This document shows positions 12,238 through 24,201 of a DNA stretch of 64,000 bases, one piece after another. The translations under genes and the position numbers were made by a program. The DNA comes from Mauremys mutica (taxonomy: Eukaryota > Chordata > Testudines > Geoemydidae): contig NC_059077.1 in the NCBI RefSeq assembly GCF_020497125.1, positions 21,770,840-21,834,839 on the forward strand. Reading direction: 5' to 3'. Numbering within the stretch: the stretch's first letter is position 1; each line of letters opens with the position of its first letter. The notes below the pieces were generated by a model that worked only from the letters and a program-made list of their open reading frames with translations, was not told where the DNA came from and ran no database searches.

Positions 12238-12465
12238 CAGCATCCAAACTGCCAATAAAGCCGCTGCCACTCACTTGCTGGCATGGTACTTTGTGAACTG
12301 TGGAACTAGGAGACGCGCTTAGGAGAAGTGTTCCGGGGCATAACGTGCTAAAAATGCTACAACTGGCTGCCATATGCTTGACTGACATGGAGAAGAGTTC
12401 CAGCTCACAGTAGTAATAGCCCAGAGAAGTTTCTTTTCAGTGCTAATACACATCTCCTGTTAGAT

Positions 12466-12607
12466 CACGGGCTCTCATCTTGCAGATCACGATCCCTAGG
12501 GTGGGATTGCAAACAGCCATCTGGGGGGTCATGACCACCCTGCCCTTTCCATGTTGCTCAGGCAGATGGGAGAGAAGTCCCAGCACAGAACAGGTTGACA
12601 CCCACTG
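12466..12607. mobile_element. small worn hAT-type MITE
   Basis: The right end, read in reverse, is CAGTGGGTGTCAACCTGTT, close to the hAT end seen elsewhere (CAGxGGTTCTCAACC). The left end CACGGGCTCTCATC is a weaker match. The flanking octamers TGTTAGAT and CACTAGAC agree at only four positions, so the target duplication is doubtful. Confidence 0.45.
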
Positions 12608-12615
12608 CACTAGAC

Positions 12616-13558
12616 TATTATGGTTTTAGATTCACCGGCTTCATTTTACATGAGGGAATCAGCCTACAAGATCTTATTTATGTAACGAATTCAGAAATTC
12701 TTGTTTGTTTCCTAATGCATAAAACGCACACAAAGCCATTATTTGAGAGAGTGTACAAAGGTTAAACCTTTAATCCTTTTAATCCAGACCACAAAAATGC
12801 ATAATAGTGCTTGATCTACAGCAGAGCATAGGTAACTTGTGACCACAGCAGTTTGTTCAGAAATTTGATCCTATATTTCTTTTGTAACTTTAGACATGCT
12901 TGTGTTTTTATTTGCAACTCTTTAAAGTGGATTACTGGCAATTCAGTAGTCTGAAGTATGCAACATGTTAGAGCTGATGAAGTGAGTTTAAATTTTGAGG
13001 ATTTGCTTTGTTGTTGTGGCTTTTTTTTACTAATAGATTACTAAATTTCCAGATCTTCCCTGCAAAGCAGGATTGCCCACCTACTGATTCAAAGGTCACT
13101 TTCTCTTGAGGAGCAATGGCTCTGCATAGCTGTCACCGGGTATGTATAACTGACGCACAAACTATTGTCTCAAGTAAATTGTTGGCAGTGAGAGAACTGC
13201 AGGTCTGAAACTAATTAATTCTGCACTCACCAACACGTTTCCTTACGCTAACTGGAAATTGCAGTCAGCTCCAGAAGGCACTCTTGACATGCAGAGAGGA
13301 AAACACAGATTTTTCTTAACAAAACCAAGAAGTGTTTAATGCAGATGAGTGATCTAATAGTGACACAAAGAAGCAGAAGACAATGTGGGGCATTATATTA
13401 GGGACCTAGGAGAGCTGCTACATTGATTACATTATATAGGAAGCATTTATTGTGATTTTAACCTTATTGTGACAAGTTCCAATACTTTTTCTATTCCTAG
13501 AACGCAATATTGTGATAAGCTGATATCAATACAGTAACTCTAAGGGTTAAACAGATTT
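12616..13558. other. AT-rich DNA, no recognised feature
   Basis: No element ends, coding motifs or local repeats recognised. Confidence 0.4.
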
Positions 13559-13743
13559 AGGGCCTGATCCAAGTCTACTGGAGTAATGCAAGTTCTTCCA
13601 ATGATTTCTAGGCCCTAGCTCAGCTAGCTATTTGAGCACATGCCTAACTTTAAGTTCATGAGTAATTTCATTGACTTCTGTGACACTATTCATATGGTTC
13701 AAGTTAAGCACACGTTTAAGTATCTCGCTGAATCAGGATCATA
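13559..13743. repeat. worn palindromic MITE
   Basis: Left end AGGGCCTGATCC and right end GAATCAGGATCAT are imperfect reverse complements. Inner blocks GAGCACATGCCTAACTT and AAGTTAAGCACACGTTT mirror each other around 13660-13680. Same family type as 5677-5744. Non-coding; the short plus-strand open frame across it is chance. Confidence 0.55.
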
Positions 13744-14986
13744 ATGAGTTGCCTTTGCCATTTGTACAGGCAGCACAGCCAAAATACTCCTTGTTGTCTA
13801 CAATACACATCCCCTTAGGATTCATCAAACTACCACCTTCTTTACTTTCAAGTCCCTCATAAAGATGTAGTTCTACGATCCTCATGAGAAACAAGCCAAC
13901 AACAATTAAATCCTAATCCACGCTGTTCCCCGTTCTGGCTCTCTGATGCATTCTTATCTATTCTGTGTCTATCTTTTATGCTGTAACTCACTCAACATAA
14001 GGGACTATCTCCATTTTTTTATATAGTGTAGTAGCAGCCAGTACATTGTCAGACCTTAGCAAATAATAAGCCACAACAGAAGAGTTAACAACATGGCCAT
14101 AACCCAATCGTCAAGCATTTGCCTGAGACTGCTGCTACAATCTTATTTCTCTTGGCACCCAGGCTCAGATGCACTTTTAGAACACTGCAGCAGTTCCTAC
14201 TCCCTTAGCCAGTTCTGGTGTAAAACAGCTTGGATCTAATCTTTCACTTGGACCAAGGTCAGGTTTGAGTCACACTGACAGAGCCATCCAGCGCTGGAAG
14301 CTTGCAGTGCTGTACACGTTCTGTGGGAATATAGGGAAGTTCAGTCTCCAGAACTGTCACTCTGGTATATTTCACAAACGCTAGATTCACATAAATAATT
14401 CTCACAGTGATACTGAGCACCAGAGTCCCCACAACAGAGCTGTTCATTCTGTCTGCCAGAGGAAAGGTCTCCAGGGCATCCAGAAGAGTGGGTCACACAA
14501 AGAGGATTCCAGGGAAGCAGAAAGACACTGGCTAGACACAAATTAATGAGACAGGAAGCTACTGCCCCATATATCAGTGCACTGGGGTGGTGGAGGAGGA
14601 GGAATGAGCGCAAGCAGCCTTACCCAGCGCCCTGCCAATAGGGATGCTCACAATTTCAGTCCCTACATGAAGGGCTCAATCTAACCGAATGTAATGGGAT
14701 ATAAATTGGCACAAATTAGACATGACTGACTGACTGCGGCCCAGCCTGTCTTTGGTGACAACAAACTGTTAGAGCATATCAGTTTGCAGTGAACAACTAA
14801 GTGAAAATGGGAAAGAGACCAAACTCACATTCAACTTTAAGAATGAAGCTTTCCCCAGGAAATCTGTCTAAATGAATTAACTGATTAAAGAGAAGAAGGT
14901 TGACAGTTTTAGGATCGCCAGTGACTCTGAGCTCATTTTTATAGAACAGTGACGGTTATGGCCTGTCATAGACCAACTTTGGTCTC
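13744..14986. other. no recognised feature
   Basis: Mixed AT-rich DNA. A minus-strand 90-codon frame at 14341-14613 shows no recognisable domain and is not supported as a gene. Confidence 0.4.
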
Positions 14987-14989
14987 TTT

Positions 14990-15279
14990 GGGTATGTCTA
15001 TCCTACCCGCTCGGCAGGCAGTGATCGATCCAGCGGGGGTCAATTTATCGCGTCTAGTCTAGACGCAATAAATCAACCCCTGAGCACTCTCCCGTTGACT
15101 CCTGTACTCCACCGGCATGAGAGGTGCAGACAGAGTCAACGGAGGAGTGTCAGCAGTCGACTCACTGCAGTGAAGACACCACGGTGAGTAGATCTAAGTC
15201 AGTCGACTTCAGTTACATTATTCATGTAGCTGCAGTTGGGTAACTTAGATCGATCCTCCACGCCAGTGTAGACCAGGCC
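14990..15279. mobile_element. Harbinger-like MITE, 290 bp
   Basis: Begins GGGTATGTCTATCC and ends CAGTGTAGACCAGGCC. TTT flanks both sides (14987-14989, 15280-15282), which fits a 3-bp duplication. The interior has foldback segments, including the self-complementary CGCGTCTAGTCTAGACGC near 15049-15066 and GTCGACT blocks. Same broad family as 42372-42541. No transposase. Confidence 0.65.
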
Positions 15280-15282
15280 TTT

Positions 15283-16167
15283 GAAAAAAGATATTCTATT
15301 GTCAGTTTAATGAATTTGGGGCCCAATCTAATTTTCTTCTTGGTTCTACACAGAAATTCTACCCTGCCTTTGCTCAGCTTGCTTTTTATAGGCCCAGCCT
15401 TGCTTCCCCAGAAGACAACAGGAGTGTTGTGTTAATCACCCTGGGAGTAAACTTTGACCTTTTGTCATCAGAAGGAAGCAGCACTTGCTTCTGCAGAAAG
15501 AAAAAAGGCTGCAATTTCAGACGGCAGCATGTTGGAGAGGGGAGGGGAGCAATGTACTTGGAGACCAGTGAGAGTTCAAGGACAGGTAACTTGCAAACAC
15601 CAAGGCTAGAGATGAATGCTATGCTCCATGGGCCAGCCAGGCTCCCCACCTGTCAGAGTTCAGACAGCATTCTTAGCCCTGGCAGCTCAGATGATATCTG
15701 TCCATACAGCCGCATCATTCCAATTACCAGTTTGCTTTCCCCAGACTCCATAAGCTTCAATTCCATTTTAGCAGCCAGAATCTCATGAATATTGCAATTA
15801 AAGATTAATGCTTTAAACATTCTGAAAGCTGGAAATCCTGGTTTTTGAATGGCATGCAAGACACCATTCATTTTTAACCTGCCCTAGTGGTTTGAGATAC
15901 CAAAAATTTAAAAGTGTCACTCATCCCCCACAGACTAGAACTGTCTTCTTCCCTTAGGCTGTTAGCTAGGTTTGCTGGGGGAGGGGCTTCTTTTCCCCCT
16001 GTTATTAAAAATTATTCACTATAATACATGAAACATGAAGCAGTGGCTTCTTCCTCCCTGTAATAATGAGTGCTACCTGCTGATGACAACATAATAAGCT
16101 ACCTCAACAGGAGATATGGAGGACATCTTCCTAAAGTAAAAGAGAGAAAGAAGGAAAGACAAAGACA
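15283..16167. other. no recognised feature
   Basis: Overlapping opposite-strand frames (15386-15871) give no family motif. A purine-rich AAAG/GAAAG run lies near 16137-16175. Confidence 0.4.
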
Positions 16168-16660
16168 GAGGGAGTTTGGGTGCAGGACGGGTGCGGGGTT
16201 CAGGCTCTGGGCTAGGGCAGCGGGTTGGGATGAGGGCTCCAGCCTGGCGGCGCTTACGTTGGGCAGCTCCCGAAAGCGACCAGCGCATCCCTCTGGCAGC
16301 AACTCCTAGGTGGGGGAGGGGGCCGAGGAGGTCTCCGTGCGCTGCCCTTGCCCTCAGGCATTGCCCCCACAGCTCCCATTGGCTGCAGTTCCCAGCCAAT
16401 AGGAGCTGCGGAGTCGGCACTGGGGACAGGGGCAGCACGTGGAGACCCCCGTCCCCACCCTGGGCCTCTGGGACATGCCGGCTGCTTCCAAGCAGTGTGG
16501 AGCCGGGGCAGGTAGGAAGCCTGCCTTCACTCCACCTGACTTTTGGTGTGCAGGAGGCACTGGGAGGAAGGAGGAGGAGTTGAGGGAGGGGGAAGGAGTT
16601 GATCAGCGGGACCTGCAGACCCCCGGGGTACCCTTGGGGGCCCCAGTTTGAGAAACGCTG
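16168..16660. mobile_element. GC-rich hAT-type MITE, left end lost
   Basis: The right terminus, read in reverse, is CAGCGTTTCTCAAACTGGGG, a typical hAT end. The body is GC-rich with an internal foldback (GCTCCCATTGGC near 16372, mirrored by GCCAATAGGAGC near 16395). No matching left end is visible, so the left boundary is approximate. The 202-codon minus-strand and 135-codon plus-strand frames here are GC artefacts. Confidence 0.6.
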
Positions 16661-19058
16661 CTCTAGACTATAGGAACACACAATAAGAAAACCTTTTTAG
16701 CTATGCTAATTAGCAGGTTGGGAGCTTGAGTATCTGAAAGTGTCCTCCCATTAGTTTCTGCACATTGTACTCTTAGTATTTAGTAGAAGAAAAACACACA
16801 AACAAATGTTTTTTTTGTTTTTTTACCTGCAGTTACTAAACCTGAGTCAGAATGTTAAGCATTCTAATCCTGGGAAAGGAAGATAAAAAAAGGAACAGTC
16901 AGTGTGACACTGTACAGATTCTAGACTAAGGTTTCTAAAGAACAGACATCAGCACCAAAGAGAAACGCTGATATACAGCAGTAAGAAATACCAAAAACCA
17001 TGAAAATACAAGTGACAAGAAGCAGAGGTTCATACCTTTGAGGGAAGCAAAATGCTTCCTTACTAAAAACCTACATCTGACAGCAAGAGGGAACATTTTA
17101 AGACATAAGAGGCCTGCACATGGCTAACCTTTCCTTGTTATTCTCGGTAAGTTGGCAAAGTTATGTAAATACAATATTAAAATAATGCTACAACTGGGTA
17201 TGCCATATCTGCAGTTAAATACACGCTCATGTATGCTAACAACTGCGTGCACAATCCTGGCCACTGTGCAAACAAACTTTTTCATGCAGAATTATTAAAA
17301 TCTGGGACACAAATGTCAGAAAATTTGAAAATGATGGTTCCCACAGCAGCTGGTAGTCACTTTACTTGCATAGTCTTTTGTTGATTTAGAGGTGCTTCAG
17401 CAGTTCTGTAGCCAAGGCAGCATTTAGTTTTAAACAAGACTTGCAATCAAATCACAAGTAGCAGCAACACTTGCAATCTCAAATGTCACACTCCTAAAAT
17501 TTCACAACGGGCATCTTACTACAGAAGAGCCCCCCCTGCCCCATACTTTTTTTAGAAGAACAGTTATTTGGTTTCTTCACCATGAATTGATTTATCTTGC
17601 ATCATGAAGGTCTATGCAGCGTGGCATCTTGGTGGAAAATGCCTCCGCTCCCCAGTGCAGCCTTCCTGGCTCCCTATCCCTCCTGTGTTCCCACGCTACA
17701 GAACTTAACAGCCTCTCATCCTAGCTGCCTCTCTGTCCCCCCACCTCCATCCATATCATCACATTAAGTGGCCTGCTGGCAGCATTCCTTTATATGTACT
17801 TATTAATGTGCTCATTCACATAATAAAATATACAGAGAAACATTCACTTAAGACCTGCTCCCATAAGCAAGTCACTGTCTGAAGAACCATTAAAACATTC
17901 CCAATGTTTCCAGCTATAATTTTGTCCAGCTGCTTAAAAACCATGTACTCAGTTTTTGCCCATCATTTATGACAGCTTTCACTTTTCACTACATAAAAAG
18001 TTAACTTGCAATGTGTATATAGAGAGATAATGAAAAAGAAAGATAAGGCAAAATGTTGGATTTATTCTCTTTAGTTGGGGGCAATGGGAGGTTTATAAAT
18101 CCTTAATTTCTATTTGTCTCGTTATTTAACAAAAAAAATCACAACTAGTCCTTAAAATAAATGTACTACTACCACCAACATTGCTCAATATTCCCCCAAC
18201 CCTGCACACATTCATTTTAAGTCTGATTTGTTGTTTAGGGGCTTTGTGAAATGGACACGTTACATAGAAAATGCTAATTTTAATGTAACAAGATTTTTTG
18301 CCCTGGAATACAAAAAAAAAAAGAGTCAAACATTTTGCCTTCAGTGAAACTACTCTATGCCAAGGCTTAAAAGTTTGGAGGATCAGGGCCTTAAATGATT
18401 TACCTACCAAAATTGTAGTGCTGAAGACTTCCCTATGTACTTGTTCTACAGACTCTCTCCTCTGCTTGTTAAGTTAAAAACAGATCCCAACCACAAAACG
18501 TAAGCAAAAATTTAAAGACTGGCTTTAGCATTCATCTGGGACACCAGTGAAGAAAACAAACACAGAAATTAGGCTCCTCATTGATGAGGAGCAGACACTG
18601 CACATATGAAGGGGGACATGAGCAGATTTTTAAAATTGCACATTCAACACTATTACATTTGCATCATAAATCAAGATAGGATGTAAGAACAGAGTAATTA
18701 ACGCTCAGCAAATCGGATAAAATTTTCTTTACATTATAACTGGCGTTAAAGAATCCAAATCAAGGGTTTAGGCTTCCTCTGTGGAATACTTCTGTCAAAT
18801 GAGGACGGCTACCAATTTCTTTACCTTCATGTCGGCAGACAACACAAATAGAAGAGCTGCTCAAATCACATCCAGGCTCCTGAGAGGTTCAGGGATATAA
18901 TTTCATTGGAGGTTCCGTTCACAGCACAAACCACATAAGCAAACTCAAGTATTTTGCTGTCACCAGCCCCCCAAAATGCAGTCACTGACATCTACTCAAA
19001 CCTTGGCCACAGATTCCATTTTTAGTATCATCTCTGTAAACCAGCACCCCGACATTGT
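16661..19058. other. AT-rich DNA, no recognised feature
   Basis: Long AT-rich interval with homopolymer runs (T-run near 16810, A-run near 18310). I see no element ends, exon-like frames or tandem repeats. Confidence 0.45.
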
Positions 19059-19066
19059 CTCTAAAC

Positions 19067-19939
19067 CAGCATTTCTCAGATGTGGCCACCGTGGGCTTTT
19101 CTTGCGGCCACAGCCTCCTGGGCAGTGACCGGGGAAGGGGTTGGGTCCTGTCGCCCTCTGGAGACACAAATGCCAGAGCAGACAGCCGATGTGAGTTTCT
19201 CACCTTCCAGGGGCAGTGGGGCTCAGGCTTCAGCGCTGGGGTGGCAGGTGGCAGGCTCCAGCCACATGATAACAGGCTGTAGCCACGGGCTCTGACGGTG
19301 GGGCTCCGGGCTTTGGCTGCACAGCAGTGGGCTCCGGGATCACCACTCCCCTCTTTGCCCCTGGTCCCTACTGTTTCTGCCGGCTCCTCTCCCATCCACC
19401 CCATCACTCCCAGCCCGCACTGTGTCCCAACTCACCTTCACATCCAAGGCTTAATTTGTCCCCCTGCTTGTCAGGGCTGAGTAAGTCTGCTGTGAAAAGC
19501 GATATTTGTATGTTTATTAATACCACTTTTCACTGCCTCCTAGCAAGCTAACAAGTCTGCTGCTGTGACAAGTGGTATTAACAAACATACAAATATCACC
19601 TTTCACAGAAGCAGACTTACTTTCTAGAAAGTCTAAACAACTAAAAAAGCAAAAATCAACAAAAGACAAGAACATGCAAAGCACCTTATTTGTGCTTCCA
19701 TTCTGTTTAGTCCAGTAAAGAACAGAGACAACTGTACATTATTTTTGAGTCTGCAAAAACAAAACAAACAAAAAAAAACACCCTACATAAATAAATTACA
19801 ATGATTTGGACATGTATATGTGCATATTTATTTGTTTTTCCTAAAATCAGTTTTTTAGGAAAAATTTTCATAGTGGCCACCAGCAAGAGTTGGTGGCTGC
19901 ACTCTGAGACCACCAAAAAATGTGTTGTGAGAACCCCTG
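19067..19939. mobile_element. hAT-type non-autonomous element, 873 bp
   Basis: Left end CAGCATTTCTCAGATGTGG; right end in reverse CAGGGGTTCTCACAACACA. The flanking octamers CTCTAAAC (19059-19066) and CGCTAATC (19940-19947) agree at six of eight positions, which fits an aged hAT duplication. No hAT transposase motif is visible; frames at 18982-19551 cross the GC-rich left part without family features. It holds a large internal hairpin at 19481-19620. Confidence 0.6.
19481..19620. repeat. large imperfect hairpin inside the hAT element
   Basis: The arm 19481-19533 pairs with 19565-19620, with about four mismatches and one 3-base gap. Both contain ATATTTGTATGTTT or its complement. The 31-bp loop holds a third partial copy of AAGTCTGCTG. 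This may be another foldback inserted in, or captured by, the hAT element. Confidence 0.8.
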
Positions 19940-19947
19940 CGCTAATC

Positions 19948-20680
19948 CATGCTGCTTCTCCCTTGCAGGAGATCACTCAACTTTTACTCTCAATCCACAC
20001 AGCTAAAACTTCCTCCCAGGGTCGGATCATCTCACGCCTTGACTACCGCACCCTCCTCCTCCTCGCTGGCCTTTACAAATGCCATATTGCCTGACTTACA
20101 ACTGTTCAAAACGCTGCTGCAAAGAGAATTTTGCTGGCTCAAGGATTCAGCCATGTCAATCCCCTCTTTGCTCTCCTTTCTCCAACACATCAAGCACAAA
20201 CCACTTGTGTTCACCAAGGCCCTTTACAGCCTGAGCCTGCTATTGAGTTGTGGACCCCTGCTTCCACTCCATCAGTGACACCAGCTGTAATTGACCATTT
20301 TTCAAGTTTTCTAACAAGCACCATTGAACTCTCTTCCATGACACTGTTATGCTTGGGAAGCACTCCCCATAAACATCTACAACTCAATATAGTGTCTCCC
20401 TTCAAATCCCTCCTTAAACTCTCTTCTGCTGTTATGCCTACAGAAAACTTAACAGGCAGCTTGTATACTGTGACCGCTGCTTATCATGGTGACCAGAGTA
20501 GTCTCATTGCTACCATTGGCTCTCCACATCTGTCTGCTGTATACAGCTGTTTTCTCCTGTTTTACACATTGATTGTAAGGTCTTCAGGGCAGAAACCACT
20601 CTTTGTTGCATATGTTTGTGCAATAGGATTTGGTCCCCTAGGTGCTTTCACAATAGAAATAATCTTCCCTTTCTCCTCTT
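19948..20680 (+). mobile_element. L2/L3-type LINE 3' fragment
   Basis: Broken plus-strand frames show the pattern SRLDYR..LLAGL..C followed by VQNAAAKRI, typical of the C-terminal region of L2- and Rex-type reverse transcriptases. The 3' end has GATTGTAAGGTCTTCAGGGCAG, then TTTGTGCAATAGGATTTGGTCC and GGTGCTTTCACAATAGAAATAAT, matching the ends at 23106 and 49396. It carries frameshifts, is 5' truncated and inactive. The left boundary coincides with the hAT target duplication, so the hAT may have inserted at its edge. Confidence 0.65.
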
Positions 20681-21743
20681 CTGCTCCCTATTCTTTTATC
20701 ACCATGGCCTTTTCATGCCTTTATCCTGCCAAACCAAACTAGAGTAACTGATCCGTATCTAATGGCAACTTCATTTCAGAGCACCATAAACGTAATGCAG
20801 CTTTGCTTTAATAAGCATGCATATGGTCTCACCAGTGATAGAATGAAGTGCTTAGTGCTTCTTGCAGATGTGTCATTATACATGCGCATATAACAGAATC
20901 TGATCATTCATTTTAGGACATCATGGCTGTGAATGTTCAGTTTGTATGTGTTGAGGTCTACATTGTGCTGTACTTCTGTCCAACATACATACTGTACTCT
21001 CAACGGTACAGTGGAGAGCCAAAGAAATGAAGTGAACTTCAAGAACAGAGACAATGAAAGGGAGTAGAGGGGACTAGGAACTGTACCACTTAAAAATTAA
21101 TACTCCTGTTGAAAACAGAGTGTGAATATGCAGTCATTTCTCCTGGCTTCTGGGAGCCTTTGTTATCTTAATAATTCATATTAATCCAAGCTTCTTATAA
21201 TTTTAAATTACATTAACTTTGTGCCAGATTTTGCCCAGTGTATTCAGTGGAGACACACTAGTCTAACTGTGAGCTGGATTTGGTCAAAACATCTGTGGAA
21301 ACATTTTTAATGTGTTTGTTTTTCTAAGGGACACCATCCAAAAAAGAAAAATCAATCACACTTCTGTCTCAAAAATTTTACCATCTACTACTGGTACAAA
21401 CAAGAGGAAAGAGAAACATTTTTTCAGGGTTGCATCTCCCCCTCCCCCTTGTGTTTTTGGAAGCACTTTGGGTACAGTAAGTTTCACTGAACCTTCTATA
21501 TAGTCAGTTTCCCCTATTTTAATTGATTTTAGGCACAGCAAAAGGAGACAGGAAAAAAGAAAAAATGTGTTTGAGTTTCCCTGGGGTTTTACTTGAAACT
21601 GACTTGGGCCCTGCTCCTGCAATTTACCATGTGCTGTTACAGCAGCCTGTCTGCATGTTGTAAATTACAGCATAGGGAGGCCAAATCAATTTTCTTAGGC
21701 TCATACCTATTACCAGGGTAATTTACATCTCCCTCAAGAGTGT
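20681..21743. other. no recognised feature
   Basis: AT-rich; small frames at 21312-21622 overlap on both strands. No element ends seen. Confidence 0.4.
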
Positions 21744-22150
21744 GTCACAATTTCAGGGGAACGGCTCTTTTAACCTTCTTCCATAGTTTCCTCAAGGAAT
21801 GCCTTCACCGGTCTCAGGTCTCTGCCATCACCTCTCTCTGGGCAGGGATCCACATCCCACTCGCTCCTGGACCTGGGAGGTTAGGCTGAAGCCCTCTTGC
21901 ATTTCACGGTGATTATCCCCAAGCAGGTCTAGGTCTGGCCCCTGCTCTTTGCTTTCTCTCCAAGGACAAGGACAGCAATGTATCGCTGACCATACAGCTC
22001 TTCCAAAGCACAGTACATTTATTTAAAGACAAAAACATACAGAGAAAACACATAAAATAAAAAACTGGATCTAAACACAGCTCCTCATCAGTCCTATGGA
22101 GACCCTGGCAAGTTCCAGTCTTTCCAACCCATCCATAGGGTTGGGTCATT
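21744..22150 (-). repeat. LTR-like block, family shared with 41208-41740
   Basis: Starts GTGTCACAATTTCAGGGG and continues with GGCTCTTTT and CCATCACCTCTCT, closely paralleled at 41208 (CTGTCACAGTTTCAGGG, TGCTCTTTT, ACATCACCTCTCT). A reverse-strand AATAAA lies near 22019-22026. TG at the edge, the length and the polyadenylation-like signal suggest an LTR, probably in minus orientation. No partner LTR, primer-binding site or target duplication was found. Confidence 0.4.
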
Positions 22151-23105
22151 CCTTGTACAAAAAGGTCGTGTTTATTTGCTGAATGAAAAAGAAAGGACTC
22201 GAGTTTGTGTAAAAAACTCAGCTTTTATACCCCAAAATTCTTAGTTCCAGGCTGGCTTCCTGAAACAGACAAAACCAGTCACTGCCCCTCTTTCCCCGAG
22301 GCACCACTTCAAAGGCTGGACATCTGCACAACCAGCCTAGAGATTGTGCATTAATTACCCCCAGGGTTTTTAGCTCCTGGAGGAGTCGCAGCAACTATTT
22401 ACCAAGATGTAGAATACAGTCCCTACAGATACTGCACGCATGTCATTGCCACATCGGCCTTATATCTCACACACTCGAGGGCTAGAGGAGAGTTGGGCAG
22501 AAAGTAAGAAGAGCAGCTAATATGTGTCTTCGTGGGCCTTCTTCTGGCTCCCAGCACTCCCAGTTAGACTCCCTTACCCATTGTTAAGTGAAAACAAAAT
22601 AGGTCTAGCAGGATCTTAGCACATTTACATTAATCTAGTTATACCAGTTTACACATCACCTCTGAATTTGGACAACAGACTTAAGGACAAGAGATGAATC
22701 CTCTCTCTTGTCCAGTTTTCCACAATATAGGGAGAAAGGAAACCTCAAGAAACAGACAGGGACTCTGTCAAGAAAGGTTATCCCCACCAACTTCTTGCGA
22801 GTCTTTGTCCAGTCCTTACCTTGAGATGAATAGAGTGGAAACTCTTCATTACATTGTTTTTCTTGCTTTTGTTGCAATTCATTAAGATGAGAGAGAGAGA
22901 GAGAAGAAACAATGTTGTTTAATTGAAACTGTAATCTGTGTTTGACTATTTATACTGAGAAGGAATAAATGCCAACCATGTGCCCCAGCAGCTAAGAAAG
23001 GTTCCCTTCGTGGTGGAGGAAGAACAAACTGAGCCAATGGCAGCAAAAGGGAGGGACTGCAGCCTTCTCCTAAGAGGCTGTTAGAAGCTCTTTGGAGTAG
23101 AGATG
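22151..23105. other. no recognised feature
   Basis: May include the remainder of the LTR-like block to about 22400. A (GA)n run lies near 22889-22903. No coding motif. Confidence 0.4.
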
Positions 23106-23180
23106 GGTTTTTTACTCTCTGCTGTACAGCACCTAACACAGTGAGGTCCTAGTCCATGACTGGAGTTCCTAGGGGCCACT
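23106..23180 (+). mobile_element. L2/L3-type LINE 3' end fragment
   Basis: GTACAGCACCTAACACAGTG, then GAGGTCCTAGTCCATGACTGG and TTCCTAGGGGCCACT match the 3' end pattern of the copy at 49396-49560. Only the last about 75 bp are clear. Confidence 0.5.
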
Positions 23181-23853
23181 CCCATAATAGCCACCGGGGA
23201 GGAGTCCTTACTAACATAATTTTGGAGAGACAATAACTTGATGTTTCAGCAACTTGCCACAGCCTGTGCAGCTGGGAACACCACTGACGATTTGAGGCCC
23301 AGTCAGGACCACTCATTTTTAAAGCAAATATCAGAGCGCTCTCACAAGAGCCTGAGGTTTGTAACAAAAATGGCAATATAACCCTCCCGATTTAACAAAG
23401 TCAGAATCTATTGATACAACCCTGGCAGAATGGAAAGTGTTAGAGAAACATTTATGGAGAGATCGTCAATTGAAACACTACACCATTTGTCCTCAGAAAG
23501 CAATGTCTTGATTTCAGTGGTTAAAAAAATGTAAGTTTCACATAATTCACCTTCAAATTCCTTAAGAGTTTGTGAAGTGTCCTGTCAATTCAATTCATAC
23601 TTTAACCAGCAACTTGCAAGAATTAACTGTATTGGTCTCAGCAGCTTACAAAAATTCTTAAAGGAAGGTCTACACCCAAAAAAATAAAATTAAAGATCAT
23701 TAAATAAGCAGGTTCTCTGTCAGACACATGCAGAGTACTATATATTAGTGTTATTAATTCATCGTTATCTACTTTGTAATATCTTCTAGTATCTATTTCC
23801 AAAACAGAATCCAGAATACAACAAATCTTTACTTTTCCCATATTTTTTCATTT
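23181..23853. other. no recognised feature
   Basis: AT-rich; nothing recognised. Confidence 0.4.
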
Positions 23854-23861
23854 GCTTACAC

Positions 23862-24193
23862 CAGGGATCGGCAACCTTTGGCACGCGGCCCGTCAGGGAA
23901 ATCCACTGGCAGGCCCGGACGATTTGTTTACCTGCAGCGTCTGCAGGTTCGACTGATCGCAGCTCCCACTGACTGCAGTCCCCCGTTCCAGGCCAATGGG
24001 GGCTGCAGGAAGCAGCGCGGGCCGAGGGATTTGCTGGCCGCCGCTTCCTGCAGCCCCATTGGCCTAGAACGGCAAATCGCGGCCAGTGGGAGTTGCGATC
24101 GGCCGAACCTGCGGACACGTCAGGTAAACAAATCGTCCCAGCCTGCCAACAGATTTCCCTGATGGGCCACATGCCAAAGGTTGCCAGTTCCTG
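23862..24193. mobile_element. 332-bp palindromic hAT MITE with target duplication
   Basis: Left end CAGGGATCGGCAACC; right end in reverse CAGGAACTGGCAACC. Flanks GCTTACAC (23854-23861) and GCTTACAT (24194-24201) agree at seven of eight positions. The whole element folds on itself: ATTTGTTTACCTG pairs with CAGGTAAACAAAT, CTGCAGGAAGC with GCTTCCTGCAG, and CCAATGGGGGC with GCCCCATTGG. It is GC- and CpG-rich against AT-rich flanks. The coding-looking frames at 23786-24232 and 23878-24162 are by-products of the palindrome. Confidence 0.85.
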
Positions 24194-24201
24194 GCTTACA
24201 T

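Noticed and set aside
16073..16681. 202-codon minus-strand frame
   Set aside because: Lies across a GC-rich hAT MITE with a hAT terminus at 16660; low-complexity translation.
18982..19407. 141-codon minus-strand frame
   Set aside because: Overlaps the GC-rich left part of the hAT element with competing plus-strand frames; no transposase or other motif.
20131..20742. 203-codon plus-strand frame as a host gene
   Set aside because: The surrounding sequence and 3' end belong to an L2/L3-type LINE; this frame is not even the RT frame.
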